A stretch of 64,000 bases of DNA, from contig JAJLRJ010000013.1 of NCBI GenBank assembly GCA_024195265.1, positions 1,125,403 through 1,189,402 on the forward strand, read 5' to 3'. Below the pieces are notes generated by a model, which searched no databases, had not been told where the DNA came from, and saw only the letters and a program-made list of their open reading frames with translations. Numbering within the stretch: position 1 is the first letter of the stretch; every line of letters begins with the position of its first letter. Both the position numbers and the translations under genes were made by a program. Origin of the DNA: Dendrophyllia cribrosa. Its lineage: Eukaryota > Cnidaria > Anthozoa > Scleractinia > Dendrophylliidae. Positions 37,687-52,542 of the stretch are shown in pieces.

Positions 37687-40600
37687 ATGGATAGACCCTT
37701 CACTGAATGTTTAGAAAGCAATGGTTCCGTCGTTAAAGGGACTACTGAAAGAGGTAGATCACATTTTACTCAAGAAACGTCTTCAAATGGAAATGAAACA
37801 GACTTGACGGCTATTCCAATGCATAACTTTTCCAACGGCGAAGAGAGGGATCTAGAAATTATCGCGTTGCATCCGGAAAGTGGACCGCTGTGTGACAACG
37901 ATGCAACGACCGCATCATATTTAGTCCAAGGTAAGGGTTTTCTTCTCTTTGACGGAATAAAATGCATTACTTGAATTGACTGAGAGCCGAGCATGGCCAC
38001 ATAAAGTTATTTGTGCTGTGTGAGCAATTTTCTAAGTGTCAGCAACTCGGCTCGCAGATTACCACATGTCGATTCCTGCCGTTTTCAAATGACAAACAAA
38101 TTTAAGATTAAGCTAAGTTTATTCAACGCATTCAATTAAATTAATACCGTGAACTCTCTACAAAATGGAACGTTCAAAACAAACCGCCCTAGAAAAGGGT
38201 CTATCAGTTGAAAAAAAAAGGAAAATAAATTAAGTTAAGGATTGTAGCATGGCAGAACACGTGTTTGTCTTTCCCCATTCTTGAAATGTAACTTCATGTA
38301 AACACTGAAGGGTTAAGGGTTTGTTTGTTTAATTCTCTATTAACCCTTTTTTTAAGATTAAATTTTCTCCAGACATTGTTTCTGTTTCTCTTGTTGCAAA
38401 GATTTCACGGAAACTGAGAGAACGCCACTACCTAATTATGCATTCAATTTTCTGACTTTTTTAATTTGCCCCTTTTGCCATTTTGCCTCCAAATGTAACA
38501 CATTTAAAAACATGCTTTTAGAACGAGGGATATACATATTATCTAGTGTTATTTAGCACAACACGCTTTTAGAACAAGGAATATGTATTAACTCTTGATT
38601 CCTTTCGCGCAACACACTTTTATTTGGGGCTATAAAATTTCCGTTGCTAGGGGGGCTAAATGACCGGTTACTGATCAAATTCTATTCAAAATTGCTGTTG
38701 ACATAGGAAACAGTTTGAATTACAGTGGAAACTCATTTATCTGACCATCACTGCACCACCAAAATTTTGCCATATCAACAGGGTGGCTGCATTAGTCTCA
38801 TGTCTGTTAAAATGAACTAACTTTTCTTTGGGCCATAATAAAGGGGTGGCTGTATATTTAACAGAGTGGCCGTTAGGCGGGGTTCCACTGTACATGAAAT
38901 GCATAATCATATAAAGTTACATACATTACTTATTTGTTTTAAAAAGATACAAAATATTCAACTTGAGGAAAAATTTCTTGCATGACAATTTTGAGTGAAT
39001 GTAAATTTTGTTTATTTTTCAGATTCACTTAGTGAAGAAGATGGTCCTGACACTTCTCTCATGCTGTCAAATCACCAAGTGAGTGATGTTTAAAGTGGTG
39101 TTACACTAGGCAATTTTTTTTCTTCAATTTGTCTCACATTTTGCTGTGACACAATGAGTTGCATGAACAATTACCTTGTGTAACATACCCTGCAATGATC
39201 CTTTCTCAAAATTTTTTTTGCAGTAATTGTTGCAAGAAGTAGAAGTCTGTTTTACTTCCTTCAACGATTCTCGCAACACTGCAATGATTTTTTTGAAGCA
39301 TTTGCATAGTGTAACACCCCCCTCCCAACTTGTCTTAGTCCTGTCTAAGAAGCATGTTTAAAGTGCCACTATATACATTTTCTGTTCTCTTCATATTTTG
39401 AATTAAATATAAGTACTCATTACTTACCTTGTGAAGTTTTAAGTCAAAACTCATACGGGAAGTGCCATTATCTTAACTTTACATTTCAAATTCGGCTTGC
39501 CGCCATTACTCATTTCAAAAATGGCCGGGACCGAACCCTGAGAGTTGGATCGAGTTGGCCTAAAGATTTTGTGACGTCAATGACTCAACATGTGCCTTTT
39601 GGCTTTGTTGTCTGTGACCCGGAGGGAACCGCATTGAGTCATTGGTGTCACGAATCAAGTCACATGTATCAGATCGCAAACCAGTAGAGTGTGGGCTCAG
39701 ATTTATGAACGGAGTAATGGCGGACGGATTTTACGTGATTTTCGTGGGTTTTCTGCCAGCTATTTCTGGCTGTGCAAGAATATATCAATCTAATTTATAG
39801 CAATTCGCATTTGTCTAAACCTATTAAAAACAGATACATTTGCGTTAAAAAGAGTGGAAAAGAAATACAAAAATTTCCGTCATAATGGCACTTTAAGTGT
39901 ACATATAATGATGCATTGTTTTTTTTTTCATTATTTTTTTTACATAATCTTTCGAGAATCGCAAAAGAAAAATAATTATCTTTCCAAAAAAGTAGGGGTC
40001 ACTGACCATCCAAGCAAGTTAAATTTATGAAAAGTTAAAGCAAAGGTTAAAAACCTTATGTGCTTCTCTGCCCCCACACTCATGCACAACGTAGCATGGC
40101 ATTGCCACATGAATTGCTTGCACAATAAGGATGTGCATAAACAATTAGCATAAAAAAATTCTTAAGTTTCATGTAACTTAGAAGCATGTTTAAGTGTATA
40201 TAATGATGTATTTTTATCTCTGTTATTACTTTAGAAACTTATCTCCAAAAACTTTTGCGAGGAGATTCGAGCAGCCAAGGATATTGAAACTTTCCTTGAA
40301 CGACCAACATTACTTCTTGGTCTCCATGAAACAAGCTTACAAGGGATTGTTGATGCCATGTTAAAGAAAATGATCACTGATTCTGATGGGGAGGATATTA
40401 ATTTTGAAGATGCCAGGATGGCATTCTTCACCCATGATTCAGGTAAGGTTTAACAGTTTTTTCCTCATTTTTTTATAATTTATAGACTTTGAATCTATCA
40501 TACATTTCTATCATCCTCATGCTGCCTCAGGAATGGGTGTATAGGGTTCTCCCCAGGATTTTGGGAACACCAGGGGGTATTCTGACTTGCATCAAATGGT

Positions 40601-43600
40601 CGTGTGAGTATGGCCTTTTGCTGAGGTCCGAAATATCTTCAAGTATGGTAGTATCTTTTTTAAGCCTGGGGGCTTTCAATTTTTCAAAAATCAAGCCAGG
40701 GGGCCGCCTGGTTTGAAAGGGCTGAGGAGAACACTGGTGTAGGGCACTTCTGATGGAAGAATCTTAAGAATCTCAAGCCCCCCCCCCCCCCCCCGTCCCC
40801 AACTCGGATAAAAAAAACTTTGTTGATTGGTTTATAGCTTTTTATGGCATGTAACATTCTCTGAAAGGATACATTGGTTTGGGAAGGCATTTATGCACTT
40901 GAGATTGACTAATTTAATTTCTCCTTGTACTGTAGTTCATTGCTTGTCGCAAATAATCCAAGGAACAGAGATGTCTGAAGGAGGAGGATGGGAGGAGACC
41001 CAGAACTGGCTCATTGCATTGTAAGTAATGTATAAAGCACAAGGAAGAGTGTTTCTTGTGTTATCAGACATAAGGAAGAGTGTTTCATGTATGATCAAAC
41101 ACAAGGGAGAGTGTTTCATCAGAATATCCAAACACCAAGAAGTGGGTTGGAACTGACTTCGAAGTGTTTGGATACCTGATGAAACACTCTTCTGTTCCAC
41201 ATGTGTGCTGTTGTTACCGGTAATGCCATGATTTGAAAAAATTGGGTTTTGGATTCAGTGTTTCTTTTTTCCTCAGGAATCTGTCTGATTTTATATGTAG
41301 TCTTAAACCATATTCAGATTTTTCAAATGAAACATCCTTTAGTAAGTTCTATTCTCTATCGCTGCGCTCAGCCGAATAGAACACATTTCCCATGTAAACA
41401 CTACAGACAATTGGAGGGAGCCGACCAGCCATCTGGACCAGCCATTTTATTAACAGTAAAGTAAAACTATTACAATATCTGTCTGTGTAAGCACATCGCA
41501 AACCATGGCCCCCGTAAGGGAAGTCTGTTTTAAAGACAGTATTAATTGTAAATGGTACGAAAAATTGAAATTTACTTAACGTTAGAGCGGTGATTAAGCC
41601 GGATGCGAAAAACCAGTGGAAAAACTCCTAATTCGGAGAAAAAACTGGAAACGTATTCTCCAAACCAATGCAGAACCACCTTAACCTCTGGAGTTTAAAG
41701 GTTGAAAATAGCTGTTTATAGCGGTACAAAAACATACATGTAGTATGCAAAACATTACCCCGAGCAAAGTTGTAGGATGGCTGATTGGCGTCAAGTGAAT
41801 AGCACGAATCAAGGAGTGGTATAAATAGGCAAAAACTGCGAATGCCAAGCATGGTAATGATGCGTATGCCCATGGGAAATACATTATATTTTGGTAAAAA
41901 ATATATTTATTTTTGCTATATATATATATATGTTGTGGTTCAATTTTTTCTTTGCTTTCAAAATTTTTAAACCAGTTCAATTTTTATTTTCCTTTGTCTC
42001 AGATTCATTATCATATTCCGAGACAAAGGAAGACAAAAATAAAACTGGATTGAAAATTTTGAAACCAAAGAAAAAATTGAACCCGACTTTCTAGCGTCGA
42101 TGTGTTAACCACTACACCACCAGGACGACCACGCAATAACGCAGCCGAACTTAAGGCCTTATGGCTCACGGGCCTCCCGAACAATTTTCAGTGTTTTCAC
42201 AGGAGCTGACTGGAAGGCTTCTAGGCCTTTTTGACGAATATAAATAACACAAATGAACTTAAACCAGTCAAATAAAGAATAAATAAACACAAAGTGAAAA
42301 CCTTAAAAATTGTCCTGATCGGGATTCGAACCCGCGTCCCCGACTTTCTAGCGTCGAAGTGTTATATATATATATTTATTTATATAGAGGAGAGCTGCCA
42401 TCAGTACAGCAGAGTCATGTTGCTATAGCTCAGTTGCGGCATCCTGTCAACCTGGGAAGGACACTGGAGGAAACTCATCTGGTGGTGCTTGTTCTTGCAC
42501 CAATTAAAACTGTAAGTAAATTTGTATTCTCGTAATGATCATTGAGTGCCTTCTTGCCCAGGGACATCAGGTGGAAACTACATCCTTCCATTTTTTTCTT
42601 TTGCAAGCTTGTCCTGTAACTTGTATCCACGCCAGATTCTTAAGCTTGAATTCTGAGGTGACAGTCCTACTCCAGGTTAACATACTTTACTTCTTTAGTC
42701 CGAAGAGAGAATAGATTTATTTTAACCCTTTAACTCCCAAGAATACAAAAATCAAAATTCAAGAAAAATCCCAAAATTCATTTTGTAAAATGATGAAAAA
42801 CAAATGGTGCCATGCAAAAGTACTACGGAAGAGGTTTCATTTGAATGGTCACACCATAGGATTTTATGGACAGACTCAAAAGTAAGAACTGCATTACATG
42901 TCTCCATAATAATTATTGACTCTGGGAGGGAAAGGGTTAAATTGAATTTAACCTGATACAGTAGATAGTTCAATTAAACTAAACCTACAACACTACAGCT
43001 CATTGCACATAGATTACATAATTATATGTGAGAGAAATTTTAAGACCATTACTTTCTTTTTGTCCTGTAGAAAAAAACCAAGAGCTCACTTGAGACAGGA
43101 AGAACCTTTGCAACATTGCTTTGTGATATAGAAACAAGACAGCTACTAATTGAAGTGGAGACAGAGGAACAGTTTAAGGTATAATGCCCTGGGTCTAAAG
43201 TTGTTCATTAAAGTCACGTAATATGGTAATCTGGGATTAAATGTTAAATGTTTTCACCTCGTAAAATCAAGCAACAGGCATTAAACTGAAAGGCCTCTTT
43301 CCAGTCTTGATAAGGAGCGCAACAAAAGAAATGGAAAAGTTATCCTTACAGCTGAAAAACAGAAACAAAAGCAAAATAAAATAAAATAAAAGTGGAATAT
43401 AATTTAGTGCCCAATATATAGTAGGAGAAATGTAATAGGATCTGGGGTGTCAACTTTCTTGTTGCTTAATTAAGGTCCCTAATATAGATACATGTACGTG
43501 CATGGTGAAACAACAACAAATAATTATTTCAAACTAGTGAAAGACAATTCTTGCATAACATTCAGTTGCGAAGAAAATTCATAATCCCGACAACAAAAAA

Positions 43601-44007
43601 TTGCACACACAACCCCCCCCCTCCTCCTCCTCGAGAAAAAATATTATATGGTCCGTCATTCCTCATAAGTCTGTTGTATGTTAAAATTCTATTTACAAGT
43701 GTTTAATTTGTCCACAGAAAATATTGATTGATCGTACAGAGCGGCTCTCCTCTAAGACACACCAGCAGAGAGTTAAGAAACAGCCTGCTAAGAAACAGTC
43801 CACACTTCACCCAAGATCCTCTTTTATTCATCAAAAAGAAGATCGAAAGGTAATCAAACTATAAAGCTTATTACATTTTGAGTCAAGGCCCCAAATTAAT
43901 GTTCTTCTTCATTATTTCATAGAAATCAGAACTGTGTGCATTTGGAAGGGGGCTCTTAAGAGACTTCCGAAGAAGATGGCCACATTATGTATCAGATTTT
44001 AAAGATG
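37687..44007 (+). CDS. SLC4A11: SLC4A11: N-terminal cytosolic domain exons
   Basis: Exons 37687-37930, 39023-39078, 40235-40442, 40936-41020, 42388-42511, 43071-43178, 43718-43849 and 43923-44007. The first about 80 residues are a polar, poorly conserved leader. From exon 3 on it resembles the band-3 cytosolic fold: [46 protein letters not shown], the [10 protein letters not shown] strand and [20 protein letters not shown] Lys/Arg-rich linker leads to [22 protein letters not shown] before TM1. The intron before 42388 ends in a TA microsatellite directly behind SINE debris. Confidence 0.9.
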
Positions 44008-47000
44008 GTGAGTTGAGAAAAAAAAACTTTTAACAAAGGGTTACACTTTGTTACAGAAATATAAGATTTAAAAATACACAGGTTTCAATCTCTTTTTCAG
44101 AATTATCAAGGACTCATGCATATTATTTTTCCAAAGTAGTGTAGTAGAGAGCTTGTAAGTGTAGCTGCTCCATTTTGTATTCACAAGAAAGTTTTTACTT
44201 TTTTTCACAACAGGAATAAGAGGTCGTCACACCATTCCCAAGATGGTTTCCACAACACTGTTTTTGTACTTTGCCTGTCTTCTGCCATCAATTGCTTTTG
44301 GTGTGCTTAACAGCCGCAACACAAAAGGACAGATTGGTTAGTATGAAACTAGAATGCAAACCAATCAGATTTTCCCTCTAAGGTTTAAGGGGCAGAGCAT
44401 CAAAACACCGATACAAGCAAGGAGAGGCACAGAGCATTGATCCTCATGCTCCATATCTTTTCAGCTTTCCAGCTTTCCAGACTTGCACAAAAATACAGAC
44501 TGAAATTGCGGTATGAATCATTAACAGATTTTCTACAAAGCATATTCAACATTAGCCTGCTGTTTTTGCCACACAAGTCATCACTAGAGGCAGCAACATT
44601 TTGCTTAATATAACTTTCTAAGTAAAAAATTAAAGACATCAAGCAAGGGTGCTTTTGAATGAATGTTTTCCAGAATAAGAATATGCAGAATGGTCACAAA
44701 AAAACTGACATGTTTTCAGGGATTTGGGAGCCACTGGAAAACTAAACATCTGGTATTATCATATTATAAACATGGTTTGCTAGATTTATACTGCAAGTTT
44801 GCTTAAACAAACAATGTCTCAGAGACTTTTCTTATTCTGGAATACAGTGTTCAAATCAAACACACCCTTGACTATAAAAATAATTGTCCCCGTCTAATAA
44901 CTGTTTACCATTGTGGTTACATTTTTCTAGATGTGCAGAAAGTCATCATATCACAGTCTATTGGGGGAATGTTATTTGCTCTTTTTGGTGGACAGCCGTT
45001 AATTGTCTTGCTTACTACAGCCCCATTGGCACTTTATATAAAAGGTACAAAAAATATACTCTTACTGTACTGCTTATGTGTTTATTTATTTGGTTGTTTA
45101 AGAGATAAATCATACAGATGCATTTTTTTCAGCTTTGCTGCTACTTTTTGTGTTTTTAAATATAAATTGAGATTATAGAAGACTCTCTACCTTGAACACT
45201 GGCTGTCTAACAGCAACCCACACTGCACAAAAAATTGCCTTTCCCACACATCTTTGACATATTATGTTAAGGTGTTAAAGGCTAGCTGTCTTTCCCAAAT
45301 CTTTGATACAGGTATCAGAGGTGGCAAAGGCCGTCTTTGATTTAAGTCAAAGGTAGTGCATTTTTTATGCTTATCAATGGTACTGTATAGTAAAGGTTAC
45401 ATGTGAAATGTTGCTTTGACTTGTACAAAAGGTACATGTACCTTTTATTTTCCTGTGACATGCAGTATTTTTGACGTGCATCACAATTGGGTCAAAAGTA
45501 AAGTCAAAAGTACTGCAAACCCTTTGATCACATTTAATGCCTGTGCCATGCAACATTGTCGCACTTTGTTTTTGCAATACACAATGTAACACTTACAGGT
45601 ATTACAAGTATGTATTAATAAGTTACCATCTTGACCTCCGATCAATTCATTTATAATAGTTACATTGTAATTGACAAAGTGGACTGTTTTCTTCCTTTTG
45701 TTTTAGTAATCCATAACATCTCATCCGACTTTGATTTGGATTTCTTTGCATTATATGCTTGCACTGGCTTGTGGAATGCTTTCTTCCTCTTTATTTATTC
45801 CACATTTGGGCTTTCCCAGATAATGAAATGGTCTACAAGGTAAATAATAAGTATTCTTCTGATGACCATTTCAATAGTTTTTCATACACAATGGATTTGT
45901 GGCAAAAATATCCTAGGACTTATTTGGCCTTTTTTACTGAAAATCTTATATTCATAGACAAATTCGGCTAACGCATTGTTGTACCCAATTCTTCTGTGAA
46001 TAAGATTCTTTGTTCACAATATTTCCATATAATTTCAATGTCAGTGCTTCATTGATATGGAAATATGACGAACAAAGAATTCTAATCCCAAAAGGTTTGA
46101 ATTGGGTACAAAAATGCGTTAGTCAAATTTGTCTATTTGGTACAATAGTTTATCATGTTAATGTAACTTCAATGCATCCAATTAGCCCAAAAGAGTCAAA
46201 ACCGGCATTCCCACTGGTAACTAGTAATATTAATAAACTCACAACAGTATAGACTGAAACAAATCACTTTAATTGGCAAAGGCCCGGCAGTCAGAGACAA
46301 AGGCTTACAAACTCGCAAGAATAGCAAGCCTTGAGCACATGGAATAAAGGTATCCTCATTGGCTCTTGCAATCAGGTAATGTAGGAGTGATTGCGTGACA
46401 CATAACATTACAGTTGCTTGCTGTGGGATCAAGTAAAATTAATCACAAAAAGTTACCATTATTAATACACCAAACAAAAACATGTTTAAATTTTAATTGC
46501 ATCCTCACCCCATTCTCTGTTGCTCCTTGAATTGTTTGATGGTTCATATTGTTATGATTATGAAAGCATTGATTACATTACATGATGTGTTTCACCTTTA
46601 CTATAAAACAAGTTTAAATGACTGGCTATTATTTCAATCATTTGTTTAGGTCAACAGAAGAAATCTTTGCCTTGTTCATCTCTCTGGCATTTACAGTTGA
46701 TGCAGTCAGTAATATAATCAAAGGTATTTTGTGCAGATTTTTGTGTAATAAACAGTTAGTTTCTGAAATAACTGTGGTGCTGTGTCAGTGTGGGAGCGAT
46801 CAAACATGATAATAAGGTGAATTGGCCACTGTTAAAAGATCCATAAACTAATATTTTGAGCTGACAAAAGGCTAGCACTCAAAACATCAGCGTTTGAATC
46901 TCTTTATGTTGGCCAATTTACCCAATGAACTCAAATACATGTAACAGCTCAGTTAGTAGGACTTTGAAAGCTATTGCTGCTTTTAATTTTGTGGCGAACT

Positions 47001-50000
47001 TATATACATATACATGCAACTTGTAGCAGTGATGAATATATAGATTACTTCATGGGCAGTGCGGGCATACAGTTTTTACGCACGAGTTGGTTCATATCAG
47101 AAATCGAACGAGCGAGGCTTTGCGAACGAGTGAGATTTCCGATACAAACCGATGAGTGCGTAAATACCGTACAAAGCACTGCCCATGCTGTAAAGGGGCG
47201 TAGCCAGGACGTTTTCAGAGGTACGCACAATCACTGTTTTCAAACACTCCCCCTACCTCTTCCCCCCACCCTCAAGTCCCAAATCTTTCTTTTTTTTTGA
47301 CTTTTTCAGGTACGCATGTGCGTACAGGTAGCTACGCCCTTGGTAATTTGTTTATTTTATACATTTGTGATTGGAAGAAACGCTTTTTTCACATGTGAGA
47401 AAGTCGTTTCGCCATTCTGATTGGTTGTGAACCCTGAACAGGGTTTTCACACGCCAAATTTTAATAGAAAATCTCAATATTAGTATGAAATAAATCATAC
47501 TTTTTACCTTGTATTTACCTTGTAGTGATTCAGGCCCCTCCTTAAAAATAAAAATAAAAAGATTTAAAATTTTCTTATGTATGTCCAAATGATAAAATGC
47601 TGCCTATCAATTTGATTTTTAGAATACTCAAACCTTCACTGTTCAAACAATTGCTGGAATTCCACAACCTGTGCCATTGACCAGTTAGCTAGTAATTGTA
47701 CTCAGTTAACTGATAATTCACTGTGTAACAGAGAAGGAGGTCTGTCTTATGCTGTCGTAAGCTTAGGAACAGTTTGGATTGGTCTAGCACTCTACAATTT
47801 CCGTAAGAGGTTAGTGCTTGATGTGTTAATTAAAGGGGTCATGTCAGTGATTTTGCTGGTTTTTGGGCATAACTATTGGATAATCTACTAAGCACCTTTG
47901 CTTAATATACACAAAGTGCTTCTACAAATTGAGATGAAAATATTAAGTGACTTTTTAAAGGATGAGCAAACCATAACCTTTTTAAACAATTTTTCTAAGC
48001 CACCAGGGGAGAACTTTAAAAAAAATTGGCCTGATTTTTTTTCAAGTTTTTTAATTTTTGTTAATTCTGAAAACGCCCCACCGATCACGAATGACAGCAG
48101 TTAGTTGTAAAACATGATCCATGAAAGTGAATATATATAGTGAGACAAAAAACAAAGAAAGTGATTATAACCATGATAAACAACAAACATAAAGCCTGTT
48201 GTTGTTTTTCTTTTCTTCAGCCCTTTTCTTGATGCTAGCAAGCGGGAGGCTCTTGCTGATTACGCACTTGTGGTGGCTGTTCTTGTGATGTCTTTTATTG
48301 CTTCATATTTTGTAAGGGAAATTGAAAGTAAGTATGACTGGGACAATTTGATAGATTTGATTGATAAACACACGAGCACTCAAGGTAAACATCAATCACA
48401 TCATAATCATGCCACCTTTTGTCACGGTCTGATCACGTGCGCTAGCAGGCAACAGTGCACTGTTACCTTCTGACGTAAAAAATGTTACACATTTTCGCAA
48501 ATGTTGCCTGCTCATGGACATTTGGTGGGAAACAGTTTGTTTGTTAGATCTCATGTGACCATGAATCGACCAATGAACACCAATTTGTATTGAGAAAAAC
48601 TCCAGCTATTTAACAAAAATAGTTAATGCACTGCATGTGAAAAGCCGTTTTTGTGGCATATTTGAAGGGCCGAGAGCATGTCCAGCCTATATGACTTTTT
48701 AGGCCTTTTTTTATTTTTTCTTGCTCAGATTTGTCCAATTTTGGCATGTGAACTAGAAATTAGTTGCAAAACATTGTTCCGAATTTTTTTCTGTTGTTTT
48801 TCCCGTCGTTTTCGAGAAATACCGTATGCAAAAAAAAAAAAAAATCAATCAATCAAAGGCTCCTATTGCAACGCAATATTGCGGTAAGCTTCTGTTTTCA
48901 CACTGACACGGTTCGATATTTTTTTTAAATTAAACGTAAGGAATTTTGACGAACGCAAAAAAAGTAAATCACTTTCATAATGTCCAGTTCGAAAAAAAAA
49001 AAAAAAAAAAAAAAAAAGATGCTGAGCGTGATTCGAACCTGGAGCCATCCGAGCGGAAATCCCCAACCAAAGCACTAGACCACCGAGGAACACATGCTCT
49101 GTTCAGGCTAAGTTTTATTACTTAAAGCTTGATACGCATCAAAACGCGTATCTCGATTTCAAAATCCTTTTAGATCGAATTTAATGTTGCATTAAAGACT
49201 CCAAATGCGAAACGTCTTCCCGCCGGCCAGCAACAACTCACTTCGAGCCGCCCAAAGCTGTATTTCAAGTGCCCGACCACGCACAGCGGACCCATCTACC
49301 ACTGTCGCAAAGCATGTCGGGAAATCCTACAACAAAACCGAAATGGAGTTCCCGCCCGAAAGTTATTGCAAAATACTAGAAGTCTCAAAGCACTTCGGAT
49401 ATCGGGCATTTCGACCACGGCACGGGATGGGAAATGGCCCACAACTCTCAACGCTGCCCCTTTTCGGATCCGAAGTGATTCCAGACTTTCCCGCCGGCTC
49501 GTCTTCCCGACCAAGGTCCATTTTTCACCTCGAGCGCTAAATGGCGCTCAGACACAAGGAAGGACAAGAAACACGACTCGTTTCTTTGAGAAGTGCTAGA
49601 GACTCAAGGATTTCCGGACTTAATGATGTCTTACAATCACCGGACGGGCCTCATACACGTTGGCTTACACACACGCTACAGAGGCGATGTGTTGCCGTAG
49701 TGAGCTCACGATAGATAAGCGAGCCAGGCGTGCGTAAATAACGGTATTTTCGTTTAGTTGTTGGCACTGGTCAGAAGTATTGCAGTCGCACATTCTCACG
49801 GCCAAACTGCTTTCAAATGGCTTCGAAATTGCGCTCTGAATGTACCGTCAAAGCACTGGAGGGCCAAAACTCTGCTTTTTTCAGGTGAAATTGGTCAAAT
49901 TCCTTAGGGTTAGTGCAAATTCGACAAGGGCTTGTGATATTATTCGTTGTACGATAAAATGAGGCTATTCTGAGCTATTCTGAGCGAGAAAAAATAAAAA

Positions 50001-52466
50001 AAGGCCTAAAAAGTCATATAGGCTGGACATGCTCTCGGCCCTTCATTTATCATTCTCAAACTCATTAATAATTCATGAAGAAAATACAAAGGAAATTAAT
50101 GTTTAATGAGTGTTTGGAAATCAGATGAAACACTCCTCATTTTTGCATCCTTAATTTCTCCTTCTAAAATCATTTTGTTTGAGAAGTAATATCAAACATT
50201 CGACACAGTATTTCATCACAAGATCAAACACCTCGAAGTTCGTCAAAAATACTCCGCTGCGCGTCGTATTTTCAACTCTCTTCTCAGTGTTTGATCTTGT
50301 GATGAAACACTGTGTCTCATGTTTGATATATTACTTATCTCTTTCTTTTCACTGCACTCGGGCACATTAACCCCCGTTCCTCCATCCACTGTTGTACAAT
50401 AATTTGTAGTCACAGACCTGAGAAAACAACACACAAAATTGTGTGTGGGGTTGAGGATTGGGATTGAAGGTGGCGGGCTGAAATATCTATTGTCTAGAAG
50501 AAAATGGGGTTCCAATGACAATGTTTCAACAATATTGTTGCTTATTCCGTACTTCACTGTTGTTGATTTTTAAACAGGCTACAAGTTTCAAGCCAACAGT
50601 TCGTTTTCCTTTGTTGCTGCACCTTTTCACAAGCTCACCTGGGGTGCCGTGTTCGCCGGCATGGGTCTGGGCTTTTCACTTTCATTGCTGTTTTTCATGG
50701 ATCAGAACATTTCAAGTGCCATGGTAAACAATCCTGGAAACAGGTAATCCATCGTGACAAAGTTTGCTGTTGGTAATTGGGGTGGGGGGGGGGGGGGGGG
50801 GGGGGTGTAGGGTGGGATATCCTGTTGCTGTTTTGTAGAGCAAGAAAAAACAATCATACATCAAACATTGTCTAACCTTGCATTTCAAATTTGTGAGACT
50901 ACCATTGAGATATCTTGAGACATTGCATTTGTCCAGCCAGCAAAGTCTTAAATTTGTACTTTTTGCAGACCCAAATACTGGGGGATAGCTACAATGGATT
51001 AGCCTCCCATTCAGGGGGAGTTGGGGTACCCCTAGTTTCTTAATGCTACATAGAAAGTGCTGACCTAATAAGCCACTTGGCTGGTAACAAGTCATACAGA
51101 CCACTGACATTAATAATATTGTCTTCCCTTTAGATTGAAGAAAGGCAGTGCATACCACTGGGACTTACTGGTGGTGGCTTTGGTGAATGGAGTTCTGTCA
51201 CTGTTTGGCTTGCCATGGGTACATGCCGCTCTTCCACATTCACCATTCCATGTAAGGGCATTGGCTGATGTGGAAGAGAGAGTAGACAGGGGACATGTGT
51301 TTGAAATGTAAGTAGTGAAAGCATGAAATTAGCCTGACTTAATGTGTCTTTGAAACCAAACCTCTCTACATTCTTGGAGACACATGGGCAGTTAGACGGG
51401 TGTGACTTAGGCCAAAATTATATACAGTCAATCCTCTATTAAGCAGTCACCCTCTATCAGGGAATAGCCAACTGACTGACTGCTTAATAGAGGTGACCGC
51501 TTAAAAGAGGTCAAGTTGGCAGTAAATTATATGGGGAGTGATTTAATTCTGGGGATTTGTTAAGTGACCACTCAATAAAGGTTTGACTGTATTCCAGAAT
51601 GGTACTTACATGAAATCATTTTCAGCATTGTGAAAGTGAGAGAAACAAGGCTGTCTGGCTTACTGTCCAACCTACTGATTGCATTATCCCTGCTGATGCT
51701 GCCAACTCCACTCACTCTGATTCCCACATCAGTGCTTGATGGCTTGTTCCTGTTCATGGCCATAACAGCTTTAGATGGAAACCAGATGTTTGAGAGGGCA
51801 TTGTTGTTAATCACAGAACAGGTTTGAATGAATGTTTCACTTACTGTCAATAAATTGTTGTTGTTTTGTTGTTTGTTAGTCAAAATGGTAATGTCAAAGA
51901 AGATTCAGAGCACCAAGCATAAGGTAGTAAAGGGAGGTATCCATGGCAACCCATTTATATACATTTGCATAATTGACAAGGTTTCTAAAACTTTCAAATT
52001 TTTGGCACTTTTCAACATTAACATCCATTATTTATTGTGTCACAAGTGCCATGCAGTTTTTTTTACTTTTTTGTTCAACTATTTTGAACATTTCTTGCAG
52101 GCTGCCTACCCTCCAAACCACTACATCCGCCATGTCCCTCAGAGGAAGATGCACATATACACAGCTTTACAGTTCCTGCAGCTTGGTGCCTTGTGTGGAT
52201 TTGGATTTGCCCCATTGCCGTACCTAAAAATGGTGTTCCCCGTTCTACTCATGCTTATTTTGCCAATCAGGTGAGAAAACAAACCATGTCTATGTAACTG
52301 TTCACCACAGTGGTGATCTAAATAAGGACCAAAGTGACTCTGGGCCCCCTCCCCCCCCCTTATTCACTCCAGGCCCTCTCCCCCTAGTTCACACTGGGCC
52401 CCCCCTCCCCCCTTATTCACTGCAGGCCCCCTCTCCTGCCCTTATTCACTCTGGACCCCTCTCCCC

Positions 52467-52542
<76 letters not shown>

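Noticed and set aside
49205..49540. 111-codon frame in the 1.38-kb transposon as a transposase remnant
   Set aside because: No DDE-like or other transposase motif; composition differs between overlapping frames on both strands, as in non-coding DNA.
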